A stretch of DNA of 64,000 nucleotides from Bicyclus anynana (Eukaryota; Arthropoda; Insecta; Lepidoptera; Nymphalidae). Position 1 is the stretch's first letter; each line of letters starts with the position of its first letter. The DNA is taken from assembly GCF_947172395.1 (NCBI RefSeq), contig NC_069098.1, positions 489,001-553,000 of the forward strand, in the 5' to 3' direction. Below the pieces are notes generated by a model. That model was given only the letters and a program-made list of their open reading frames with translations. It did no database searches and was not told the origin of the DNA. The translations under genes were made by a program, and so were the position numbers. Shown in pieces: positions 47,189 to 59,000 of this stretch.

Positions 47189-47577
47189 GTTTGAATATAC
47201 CAAATATACTTTGTACTTTGTTTAAGTAATATCCAACGAGATGTAAGACAGCAGTATAAGTAAATTGCATGAACCATGCATGGTGACCTTAGCAATGTTA
47301 AAACATGGTTCCAAGACGTAAGAGTAAAAGTGTGTTTCAATTTATTTTGGCGAGTAGTGTAGTGATGAGAGTGTATTATATTATTATATCTGCTTTGTAA
47401 ATATAAATATAAAAGTATTTTAGTGTATACTAGGTTCATAGCACATGTACCCGTAGACTTAAAAGTAAGAAAGCTTATTACTAGGAATGTTTGTGGAAGT
47501 GTAGTAAAAAAATAGGATATTGAACACTTTAAAAAATAAGTTATTTGAATTATACATTGGTAAACTAAAATAACTAG

Positions 47578-48456
47578 TCATTTTTGTAACAATTTATGCA
47601 CTTGAGCCTCACTGGTTATGTTCACAATAGGTGAATTTTCATCTTTGCGTACGTATACTTTTCCAAAGGCCGTCCAACAGAATTTGTACGTTTTAGATTT
47701 GGAAAGGTCCCTAGCAAGAAAATATAAGCGAGATCCTTTTGCTGTAAGTTGCTCGGAAATAAACACCGGGACCTCTTCCTCTGTACGGAACCCAAGATGC
47801 TTAGCGCGTAGCTTACTCTTGTTTTTTAAGTTGAATTCTTTACACTTTTTGAGAAAGCTCGTTTTTAACAACGTTGACGATGTTTCAACCACAATGGGAG
47901 TGCTTCGACTTTTCTCTCCTTTTCCGCGAACTCGGTATATATCCGTAATATCCTTTTTTTCAAATTGATATCCTATATTTTGTGATAAAAACATGACCAT
48001 GCCTATAAGTTCATCCTTGGTTTCTTTCAATTTAATCGGCACATTTTTGATTTCAAAATTGTTTTTTTTACTGGATCTCTGAAGATCTTCAACTTTTTCC
48101 TCTAAGATCGAAATGTACTGACTGTCCTCTTTTATTTTATTTTCGAGTAAACATATTTTATTTTTAAACTCCTCATTTTGCACGGTAAGAAAAGCCAACG
48201 AGTTTTCTATGTTCACATTTGAACTCTGAATCTCTTTTTGAGATGAAGCTATTTTTTGTAGTTCATTTGCCTGAGCAGAGAATAAAGATTGTATCATTAA
48301 TTTAATTTCATTTTTAAAATCATCAAATTCACTACAAATATTCGTTTCTCTGCTTCTTTTGGTTCTATAAGAAGTAAAATTAGGTGGTGTTCTGTCTTCT
48401 CGGCTCCCCATATTACTATCAGAGCAATATCCAGAATTATTTGATATGTTCTCCAT
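47578..48456 (-). CDS. LINE ORF1 with coiled coil and FP-like C-terminus
   Basis: About 292 residues from the ATG at 48456. The open frame extends 55 codons further upstream without an ATG, so a longer product from a non-AUG start is possible. After a polar N-terminus (YCSDSNMGSREDRTPP), residues of about 45-130 form heptad-rich coiled coil (LLENKIKEDSQYISILEEKV). The C-terminal part (NFEIKNVPIK, DITDIYRVRGKG, TPIVVETSS, LTAKGSRLYFLARDLSKS, FCWTAFGKVYVRKDE) resembles the Baculo_FP_C-type domain that databases commonly report in ORF1 proteins of insect LINEs. It probably binds element RNA and forms trimers through the coiled coil. The gap to ORF2 is about 390 bp. The similarity to a baculovirus protein reflects domain naming only; I see no virus here. 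Confidence 0.85.
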   Translation of the reverse strand: MENISNNSGYCSDSNMGSREDRTPPNFTSYRTKRSRETNICSEFDDFKNEIKLMIQSLFSAQANELQKIASSQKEIQSSNVNIENSLAFLTVQNEEFKNKICLLENKIKEDSQYISILEEKVEDLQRSSKKNNFEIKNVPIKLKETKDELIGMVMFLSQNIGYQFEKKDITDIYRVRGKGEKSRSTPIVVETSSTLLKTSFLKKCKEFNLKNKSKLRAKHLGFRTEEEVPVFISEQLTAKGSRLYFLARDLSKSKTYKFCWTAFGKVYVRKDENSPIVNITSEAQVHKLLQK

Positions 48457-48700
48457 ATTGAAATGTAAGTGATAGTATTCAAACCGCGATAATCCTAGTT
48501 GTGAAGTGATTTTTCGACTTACTTCGTCTATAGACAGCCTTATGCCAAAAGGCAGGAGCTCAGGGCCGAAATTGTCTTTGGAAATGTCAGAAAAAGTAAT
48601 ATAATATGGCAATACTGACACTGACTTTGACTTAGCTATAAGTGACGTCCGTGGCCAATCAGCTGATTTGTTTTGTTATTTTCGGTCACTTAATTGGTCG

Positions 48701-49896
48701 CTAATTAGTGTTTATTAGTATTTTAAACACTTTTGTCAAAATAACGGTTGGTGTTGAAGAGACCAAAAAAGTTTTGTTCACAAAATTAACCAGGAAATTT
48801 GTCCATATACAAAGTAAACACACTGTAACACACTAGTACTATCAGCCAACAACTGTAAGTCACTGATTTTAGGTTATATATGTGATTAAAACACTTATTT
48901 TAGATTTATTAAAACGGGAGCACAGAATACTAGTGTTTATACGGTGACACCGGAAGCGGAAGAGGATACAGTAGTAGAAATAGTCTACACGTATACAGTT
49001 ATATCACGTATGAACTATAAGTTGACTAAAATTGGTTATTGTATCTTATTTTAGGTTATTTTACTTACAATTCACAATTTGGCAGTATTTACTTACTGAA
49101 TTGTAGATTGCAGTGACTATTTATTTAAACTGTTTTGTTAATTAAGTAGGTATCCTAAGTAATTAGACTATTTATTTAAATTATTCTACAATGCGCTTGT
49201 TAAGTTGTAAATACGCTTTTGCAAAAAATCTAAATTATTTATTTATTTTTACAAATAAAATATACAAATATAAGTTCTCGTATTTTTTATTCTCTGTAAA
49301 CGTAAGCAAAAACACTATGAAAACATTAATATTAAATTAACAATAAAATATAAATAAATCAACAACTAACAAATTTGGTACACGGTGGTCAAACATACTC
49401 AAGGTTACAATCTAAACATGAAAGATGATGATGATGATGAGAAAAAGACAGGCACAAGTATGACTGATACGTCAAGTGTCAACTCTTTGATCCCTCCTTC
49501 TGGCAGTCAGTTAGTTACCCACCGAAAGATATCTGATAAGGCACCAAGACATGATGCAACATCATCGATCGCGCGGTACCAGCACTTGATATGATAACCA
49601 AAGCTCACATAACTTAGGGTCATGATCAGTCATGGAATGAGCCTGGTATACAACTAAATTTTCCCGGCGAGTACTTCACCGGGTAAAGAATAGCCTCTGA
49701 GGGTCCGCATTCCTGTCAACGATTTAGGCTTCTTTATTCCTTTTTGGGTGTGAAAAAACCTACTTCGTTGACCAGAAAAATGCCAAGCAAAACTGACGTT
49801 GTATGGTATGTAAATATAGATATTTCCCTTCTCCAAGTATCTAAGAAGGATCAAGGATGTATACAATATAAACTAGGATATCATGAATTCACGTTT
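48701..49896. other. Intergenic AT-rich stretch between LINE and coiled-coil gene
   Basis: No coding exon supported. The 69-codon plus frame at 49385 is acidic low complexity with no splice context. AATAAA on the minus strand at 49738-49733 is a plausible polyadenylation signal for the coiled-coil gene, about 160 bp past its stop codon. Confidence 0.5.
49733..49738 (-). terminator. Candidate polyadenylation signal of the coiled-coil gene
   Basis: AATAAA on the minus strand, about 160 bases past the TAA at 49897. It is a canonical hexamer at a sensible distance; use is unproven. Confidence 0.4.
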
Positions 49897-50052
49897 TTAC
49901 TTAGTCAAGGGGCAAGAGCACTCCAAGATGGAATGTTTTGGAGACATAATATCTCCGGCTCCAAGCCGTTTGGGGATGTTCTCTCGCGGCGTCACCTCTC
50001 TGAGCACGTTACACTCTTCGCATGGTTGACACTCCTCTTCCATCATGTAGAG
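49897..50052 (-). CDS. Coiled-coil gene, terminal exon
   Basis: Acceptor ACTTTCCACCAG before 50052. 51 codons to TAA at 49897-49899: CQPCEECNVLREVTPRENIP then a short tail ending ECSCPLTK. Phase 0 matches the preceding exon. The 123-codon plus-strand frame here is its shadow. Confidence 0.88.
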   Translation of the reverse strand, partial: LYMMEEECQPCEECNVLREVTPRENIPKRLGAGDIMSPKHSILECSCPLTK

Positions 50053-53000
50053 CTGGTGGAAAGTTATTCATATAAAGTTAACACTAAGGACTGGTTAAAG
50101 GAAAATTTCCCATAAGTCTGGTCAGAATCAGTCTGTGGGTAGAACAACAAGAAATATCGACTACTCAAGAGTACAGGGAATTTCTACACAAACAATGGAA
50201 AGTTCGTAAAACTTTATCGTTTGATTGAACTTTCAGAGTGCATCAATACGAGTATAGTGTATAAGCCGATATCCTGTCTGGAATTGCATTTTTAAAAATT
50301 CAATATAGTATATATCTCCATCTCAGAATAGTAGTCTTTATCTAGTCTTCTGACAGCAATGACTACACTTCTTGTACGTTGAGTAGCTTCTCACACTTCT
50401 TGCGGTAGTGGAGTTGTAGTAAAGTTTTAGCCATCATTTTACCCACATGATTATCCACAGCAGTACCCATATTATTTCTTGGCTGTTCTGATCACATAAC
50501 AAACATCTATAGAAATAATTAAAAACAATAACGCCTAGTGGCCATGTGGACGTCCATCGGCAGATATTTTAAAACCTTACCCGTCCGTCGTCACCGTAGT
50601 CTCTGTACTTCTTGGTGGGCACCAGGAGCGATGGCAGCGCTTGCTGGCGGCGCGCGTCTGTCACCAGCGTGTGCGAGCCGCCGCACCAACGGTGACACAT
50701 ATGCCTGGTGACAGTAACGAGGTTAGGTCGTTAACGTAACGCAAAGCGCTAATAAAGCATCTCCTTTACTGAACGTAAACTTCTATTTCCAAACCTTTCC
50801 AACGGTGGCTCCTCGGTGGACCAGTCAGCGAGGCAGGGCTCCTCCGCGGCGCCGACGGGCGGCGGGCGCAGCGCGGGCAGCTTGAGGGGCGCGCCGTGCG
50901 CAGGATCGCAGGGCTCCATGAGCGCCGCCGCGCGACACGTGCCGCACGTCGCGCCTTGCGCCAGCTTACGCGTCAGGAGCGCGGCCTGGAGAGTGAACAG
51001 TCTTACAACAACTATTTAAAATTCATGATGGCCCAGTTATGCTTGGAGTTTCTCTGCGTGATCGAATCAGAAATGAGGAAATTCGCAGACGAACCAAAGT
51101 CCCTGTGTGCATATTTTTTTATTCTTTACGAGCTCGTACTATCTCAGCTGATAGTAAATGATGATGCAATCTAAGATGGAAGCGAGCTAACTCGTTAGAA
51201 ATAGGATAAACATCCACACCCATTTCGGTTTCTACACGACAACGTACCGGAACGCTAAAACGAGTTTGGCGGTGGTTATAGACACCCACCAGCCAGACGT
51301 GGACCAATTAAGAAAATCTCAATCCGCCCAACCGGAGATTGAACCCAGGACATCCGTCTTATAAGTCCACTGCACGGTCGTAAAGAATACATACTTATCT
51401 TAAGTTGACAGCCGTAAGGCGGTTCAAAATTTTATGAAAATAAGTGTAATTGTCTATCCCCTAGTACATTGATTCTCAAAGTGGTCCAGATAGACCCCAA
51501 TTGTCCACGAGAGAATCAACAAGGGTCTACGTTGTCGTAACAATAAAATGGCGCTTCACGGTTCGTAAGCGGGACTGAATGGGATGTTTCTAAATAAAAC
51601 AAATCAGAATTTTTTGAGTTCTTGTGCTGTGAGCACCTAGATGTAAAAAAGTAAAGTTATTTGATTTTTGCTTTTTTACATCCACTTACAGCACAATAAA
51701 TTAATTAATTCGCCAAGCAATTCTCACTTTTTTTGCGAATTTTTCGCCGGGAAATCGTAGAAAGGCTGCAGGGGATTCAACGGAACCAGCTAGATTTCGA
51801 AAGTGGTCTATTGGAAAAAGTAGTTTGGGAACCTCTGACCTTGGGGTCCCCGAGCACAGCGGCCAGCTGCCGCAGCCTGTCGTCCAGCTGCCGCAGCTGG
51901 CGCTGAGTGTTGTCGCGTGACGACAGCAGCTCCACCAGCTCGGCCTTCTGCTCCGCTGACGCCTTCAGATCCTTTATAGCTTGCTACAAATAAAAGAACT
52001 TGAAGTAAGAATAAGAAGATGAAAATTATACATTAGACTTTTATCGAAGACTACTCGGAAATTGAAAGTATCAAGCGGTTCAAATATAAATAATCAAGCT
52101 GAGATATCTATACTAATATTAAAAGAGGAAAGATTTGTTTGTTTGTTTGCATTGGATAGGCTCTAAACTACTTAACTGATTTGAAAAATTCTTTTATTGC
52201 TGGGAAGCTACACTATCCCCGAGTGCTGTAGTGCTATATTTTATCCGTGTTCCTACGGAAAAGGAAACCACGCGGCGTTTGCTAGTACCTAATAATTTAA
52301 TTTTCCAGTCAATCGAAAGTAACGTTATGTTGAAGGAAGCTCTCAAACGGTGAAGGAAAACCATCGTAAGGAAACCTGCATACCTGAGAATTTTCTCTCT
52401 GCGTGTGCGAAGTCTGCCAAGCCCCATTGGGCCTGCATTGTGGACGACTTGGCTAACCCCTCATTCTGAGCCGAGACTCGTGCTCAACAGTGAGTCCAAT
52501 AGAGGATGATGACATGATATGATGACAACAGAGCACTGACCTGCCACACGTCGTCCTGGCGCGCGAACTTGTCGTGGCACACGTCGATGCGGCGCTCGAA
52601 GTCCGCGCGCGCCTCCGCGAAGTCTGCCTCCGTCAGCAGTCCGGCCAGCTTGGACGTGTCGGCCTGACAGCGAGTGGGAGACAATGAAGTTATACAACAC
52701 TGTATAATGTAGGTCCGAGGTCTGCGACCGACCTCCAAGGGTAGAAGTTTTTTTACAGAATAATATTTCCATATCTTATAAAAATAACCAATAATTCCAA
52801 TCCCGTTCCCCCCCAACTAGTTGGATTAGGCTGTTAGGAGTGGGTTCGACTATAGCCCAGCGTACAGGTAGCGAACCACAATCTCTGGGTGTAGCGTTGA
52901 GCTACTCAGACTTATCTTCATATCCTTTACCGTTGAACTATTCGGCATCTGCCTCTACATTCTGTAAAATCACTGTGCTGTGACATCGTTCGTTTTCATG

Positions 53001-56000
53001 CCAACTTCGTTGTTAATGACTTAAGACGTTATAGAGGAAAAGTTCGTCTATGAGTAAAAAATAGCGGAATTGCATCTCTGGTCAGTATTGCCTCGCCTCC
53101 ACAGTAGCTTGCCTCGTTACAAAAGTGATTGCTTTTTTGCCAACTTTTTTTATCAGTCATGGAAATAAAAGATTCCGACGAATTGAGAACCTCCCCCTTT
53201 TTTGAAGTCGGTTAAAAATATTACTGAATGAAACAAGTACATAATTACCTTATCTCTGAGTCCATCTAAGACTTCGTCACGGTCTGCCTTCTGTTCACGC
53301 AGCATCTCCATACATTCCATCAGGTTCTATTTGTAATTTTAATAAACAATCTTTACTTTATTTTATTAAACTTAACCTAGTACCTACACATACCCATTTA
53401 GACAAACCACGCAAATCTATTCTAATATTATAAAGCTGAAGAATTTGTTCATTTGTTTGCTTGAACGCGCTAATCTCAGGAACTACTCCATACATTCCAT
53501 TTGCGATTTGAAAAAATCTTTCAGTGTTAGATAGTCCATTTATTGCGGAAGGCTATATTATCCCCGTATTCCTACAGAACCCGGAACCATGCGGGTGAAA
53601 CCACGCGGCATCATATTTAGATAAACTAATGAATTTAAGATTTCTCTCACTAAAATTACCTCTACCATCTAATCGGTTAACTATCTATACACTTTATTTA
53701 AATGGCATTTTGGAAATAAGTAGTTGCTGCGTTTTTACCGTCTATTTATCTCACAACTTCTCTCTTTCTTCTTCCTTAACAAATTTTCCACAAAAAACTT
53801 GACTCTTCAAAAAGTAACATCTAAAGTTTAGTCCGTATAAACTATTTCGTTTTTTGTTGATTATTTGTGTAATGTGGTATCAAATTGATCAGTACATAAA
53901 AAAAATATTGTCTGTGATTGAAGTGCTCGTTTGCTGCATTGAATAGGCTCTGAAACTATTGTTGGGAAGCTACATTATCCCCGAGTACTATAGGCTACAT
54001 TTTATTCCCGTATAAAATTCTACTGATAATTTTTTATTTTTTTATTTTTATTTAATATTCTTTATTTGTACACCACAAAAATAAAAGAAAACAAGCAAAA
54101 CAGAAACACAAGAAAAAGTAGAATACAAAAGGCGGCCTTATCGCTTAGTAGCGATCTCTTCCAGGCAACCTTAGGCTTAGGAACTTATTAGGACAACTGT
54201 AGGTGGTGTGTACGTAATAATATTGTACATATACATACATACAAATAACTACACACTAATACATAAACCATAATACACAAATTATATAATAATTATAAAT
54301 ATCATAAAATAAACTAATATATATAATATATCATTATGTCGTATGATAAATATTCTAATAAAATAAAATATGTAACTAGTGACTAAGATAATATGTCTTA
54401 ACGGATTTTTTAAACATATCAAGGGATTTGGATTTCCGAATGTCGACTGGGAGTGCATTCCATAGCTTAATAGCACGAACAACAAATGAACACTTATAAA
54501 ATTTACTCCTATGGAAAGGCATACACAGAGTAAGAGCACGACATGTTCTTAGCTCTGATTGCACTCCCAGAAATGTGAATTTCTCCTTAAGATAAGGAGG
54601 ATATTTTGGATTAAAGAGCACACAGTACAGAAGAGAAAGTACATGCAGATCCCGGCGACGGCGAATAGGAAGCCACTTGAGTTTCTGACGAAATTCAGAT
54701 ATATGGTCATATTTGCGAAGGCTAAATATAAACCGAATTGCAACATTTTGAAGTCGCTCAAGTTTATTAAGATAGTCCTCAGTCAAACTGGGATAGCTTG
54801 CGTCCGCATAATCGAGAACAGAGAGTAGGAGAGAATTTGCTAACATAACTTTGGTAGGAATTGGAAGAAGAGAACGTAGGCGTCGTAACGAACTCAACGT
54901 CGCAAACGTCCTCCTACTCAACTCCTTGATATGCATGCACCACGATAATTCCTTGTCCATAACAACTCCAAGGTTTTTAACCGAATCACAATACGGTATC
55001 ATGACACCGTTGTAAATAATAGGTGGTACGTCGCCCCAAACAACTCTTGAGATTAGACTAGGACTGCCAATAATAATTGTTTTTGATTTAATAGGGTTAA
55101 CCTTAAGCCCATACTGTTTGCTCCATACTGAAATTGCATTTAGATCTTTATTAATAGCAGACACAGCAGAGCCAAGGTTCTCAAGAGTTGACGAGCGATA
55201 TATTTGCACATCATCTGCATACATATGGTAGAGAGAAGTGAAACATTGAGTGATAGAATTAATGAATATGGAAAAGAGTAAAGGAGATAACACGCCACCC
55301 TGAGGTACCCCGGCCGAAACATCACACCAAGATGAGAAAGAATCGTGAACGCGAATACGCTGTTTACGGCCATTGAGGTAACTCCGAAACCAGTCAATCA
55401 CCGATGGAGATATGTTAAGAGAGCATAATAAACCCAACAAAATGTCATAGTCAACAGTGTTAAAAGCATTACTAAAATCTAGCAGAACTAAGACTGTGAC
55501 TTGTCTATTATCCATCGCCCAGCGGATATCATCAGTAACTTTTGCTAAAGCTGTGACCGTACTATGACCAGGGCGAAAACCGGATTGAAAGGGACTTAGA
55601 ATGGAATGCTTACTAAGAAAAAGACTCAACTGTCGGAAAACCAATTTTTCAAGGACTTTTGACAGAAAAGGCAAAATTGAAATAGGTCGAAAGTCTGAGA
55701 AGGAATTAGGGGTAATTTTTTTAGGTAATGGAATAATTTGAGCACTCTTCCATGCCTCAGGAAATTTACTGGAGTGGATGGAATAATTTAGGATATGGGT
55801 AAGAACTGGGATAACAATATCAATGATGGGAATGATCATATTACGGCTCACGTCATCAGAACCGACAGCATTTGAGACGATCGATAAAATGCTCTTCTTA
55901 ACATCGCATTCAGTGAAAGACTCAAAGAAAAAGGGTAAATGATTAGGAGTTGAAGCAGAAGAAAGAATGTTAAGTGTATGTTCTTTATCAATACTATCAA

Positions 56001-59000
56001 TCGTATCGGAAGTAGCAAAATGTTTATTCAGATGTTCGATATCAATATTGATAGGATTATTAGGGGAAGATTTACCAACTCCAAGAGATTCTAGAAATTT
56101 CCAAGTTTTGGCAGAATTGCCATTTTCTACTGATTTAAAAATGTGGCGTCGTTGTGCATCTCTACATAATGTATTACAGCGATTCCGAGCCTTATGATAT
56201 TTAAGACGATTCGCTTCAGAGTCAGTTGTTTTATATTTATATTTTGCAGAATTCTTTTTGTTCATATAAATTTTTATATCATCAGAAAGCCAAGGAGCAG
56301 GTAGGTGTTTCATTTTAATCGGCCTTACCGGAGCATGCACGTCATAGAGCTGAGTTATTAGGGTATTAAATAAGTCTACCTTGCAATCAACTGAATCTGC
56401 ATCTGCAATAACAGACCAATCCAAATTCGTAGCATCATCACAAAGGCGATTTTTATCAATTCCAGCAAAGTTACGCTGCAGAAGTATTCTCGATTTTGCC
56501 TTAGGAGGACGTAATTTATAGGAAAGATAAATCAAATCATGATACGAAAATGCTTCAGCTGGACATTGACCATGCTTGAAGACGAAATCAGGAGAAGACA
56601 CAATAATAAGGTCAAGAAGAGATGGAGTACAACCAGGAGAATAATGTGTAGCAGTAAGTGGCAGGACAGATAAACTACATGATTCAACTGCAGTCATTAA
56701 CTTCTTACTGCGATAGTCATCTTTAATTAGGCATGTATTTAAATCCCCCAGAATTATGCTGTGACTGTACAAGGGGACTACTTGTTCCAGTAAAGTTTCA
56801 AATGAGTAAAAGTAATTAGAAACAGATGGTGGACAATAGAACACGCCAAGAAGAATTTTTGTTTGTGATAGGACAACTTCTAGCAGCAGGTGCTCAGCCG
56901 CATCAGGTGAAGGAGGTTGTGGAGACGAATCAACAATAGAGAAAGAAATATAAGACCGCAAGTAGATCGCCACTCCACCACCACCCTTACCCACGCGGTC
57001 ATTGCGTATAAGCCTAAAACCCGGCAACGAGTAGGACGTTGATGGTAAACAAGATTTAAGCCACGATTCTGAAACAAGAATGGCATGAATATTACGGGAA
57101 TCAAAAGACGCAAGCATATCAGAATAATGAGCCGGGATACTTTGTGCATTAATATGGATAACATTAAAGTTTTTCTGGCAATCCGAGAAGTGAGAATCCA
57201 GGGTTTTATCGAGTGGAAGGAAAGATGTACTGTGGAAACTATTATCACTAGACGACATAGACAAAAATATATCACTATCTAAACTGGTACATGACATAAT
57301 TAAAAATATTAAACAAATACAAAAATATTTATATATAAAATAGTTATAATAATAATAAATAAATTATGATAAGTGTCTTAAAATGCTAAAAAAAAATGCA
57401 CCTATTTATCCTAAACCGCCAGCAGCCAAATAAAGATATACAGGAAATATATACATTTACACAGATTTACAAAAATAAAAAGAGAAACAAAGTATATTAA
57501 AGTACAAGAGAAAAAAAAAAAAAAAAATCAGTTACAGCAAAATTACAAATAAAAATAAACTAAGCCAGTACAAAAACATTCAGAACTACAAACAGATCTA
57601 CAATCTTACAATTTACAGCAAACTAAAGTAAGAATATGATTGTCTATTTTAATCTCAGAGGATTTATAAAAAATATAGAAACATCTGTGGTATAAACTTA
57701 GACAAACTGTCATTTTGACTTTGATTAATAATCTTTGACAGATCTATCTCTTTTGATAATGTAAACTACTCACGCGCATGTCAATGTTGAGTTGATCTTG
57801 CAGCGTGGTGAGTGATTTGTGCGAATACAGCGTGCGGTCCAGAGCCGCCGACTGCTCCGTGAACCGCTCCGTCAGCTCTTGCACCGCTGCGGGAACAAAC
57901 ACTGACGACCTGGCCTCTCAGACGCAGTCGGTGGCGCTATGGTTCTCAACAGAGAGGTCCTCTTCGAACTATGTGCCCTGCCCATAGCCACTTCAGCTTC
58001 GCGATTCGCTGAGCTATGTCAGTGACTTTGGTTCTTCTGCAGATCTCCTCATTTCTGATTCGATCGCGCATAGAAACTCAAAGCATTTTTGATTTTGATT
58101 TTGATTTTGATTTCTATGGAAGTTGGACCAACCACGCAAGTTAGGGTGATAATGTTAAACAATGACCACCGGTGTACGTTAATGGTAATGACAGGTACGA
58201 GGTGTACCAACTTCCCAACACCGGGCTAAGAATGTTTACTTTCGCCGAAGAATGAAATGCTCAATATTTGATCGGTGACCTGACTATTTGATTTACCTGA
58301 TTCTACCTATGCTGTCACAGGTATAGGTAGATTCACCTTACCTGCAGTCTCGGCATTGTTGTTAACATTCTCCAATTGTTCAAGTCCAGATTTGAGATCT
58401 GTGCGCATTTCTACCATTTGCTCCCGAAAACTATGCATCTGATGAATAGCAAAAATATATTAAAATTTTAAATTGATGAATAATTTTAAATCCAGACAGC
58501 CTTTTTTATATATTTCAGTAGAACAACATCCAGAAGCATAAAATGCGCCTCTTACCGATTACCGATACTGTCCAGAGGATTAGTGGATATATCTACGCAG
58601 CCTTTTAGATATCATAGATATGTTTAAGAATGAAATGGAATGGAAATCTAGGCGACCCTCTTGAACCCTCTAACTGTGCAGTACAGTAGCCGTGCAGTAC
58701 AGTGCTGTGCAGTAAGTGAGTACCTGCGAGGTGAGCCCGGCGTCGAACCCATCTAGCTGCTCGGCGTAATCACCCAGAACCGTCTGCAGCTCGGTGATAC
58801 GGCCGTCCAGTCGCAGTGCGACATCCAACTTCCCAGCTACAATCACAACGCATTACCTAATTAATTAATAAATACATAATAAGGTTACAAAATACCTGTG
58901 TCGTAACTCTTAGATGCTAAAGATATACGCAAGTATTGTACAGTTTATGCATTCCTAAATCCTTCAACCTTAGTACTCCTAGTACGAGTCCGTCGGGACG

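Larger units (their letters stand above)
43935..48700 (-). mobile_element. Non-LTR retrotransposon with both ORFs open
   Basis: On the minus strand, a 5' leader, ORF1 (48456-47578), ORF2 (47188-44234) and a 3' UTR with a GT/AC microsatellite and AATAAA (43952-43947) are in the order of an autonomous LINE. The left boundary is the T-rich tail at about 43935. The right boundary near 48700 is approximate, as no target-site duplication was found by eye. The architecture (APE endonuclease plus RT, FP-like ORF1) fits the CR1/Jockey group of insects; the exact clade is not settled. Uninterrupted ORFs suggest recent insertion. It lies between two convergent host genes. Confidence 0.85.
54040..57700 (-). 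mobile_element. LINE inserted in an intron, same orientation as the gene
   Basis: Full ORF2 with about 335 bp of 3' UTR ending in GTGGTGTACAAATAAAG and an A-rich tail near 54040. The 5' boundary is uncertain (about 57300-57700). No ORF1 is recognisable upstream, so the copy is either 5'-truncated or of a single-ORF type. The 3' UTR carries a hairpin shared with the truncated copy at 1.0-1.3 kb. Confidence 0.85.

Noticed and set aside
47578..48456. Endogenous baculovirus gene, suggested by FP-like similarity
   Set aside because: It is ORF1 of a LINE by position, coiled coil and pairing with ORF2; no other viral genes are present.
49744..50115. 123-codon plus frame
   Set aside because: Shadow of the terminal exon of the minus-strand coiled-coil gene, whose frame joins exactly to its neighbour.
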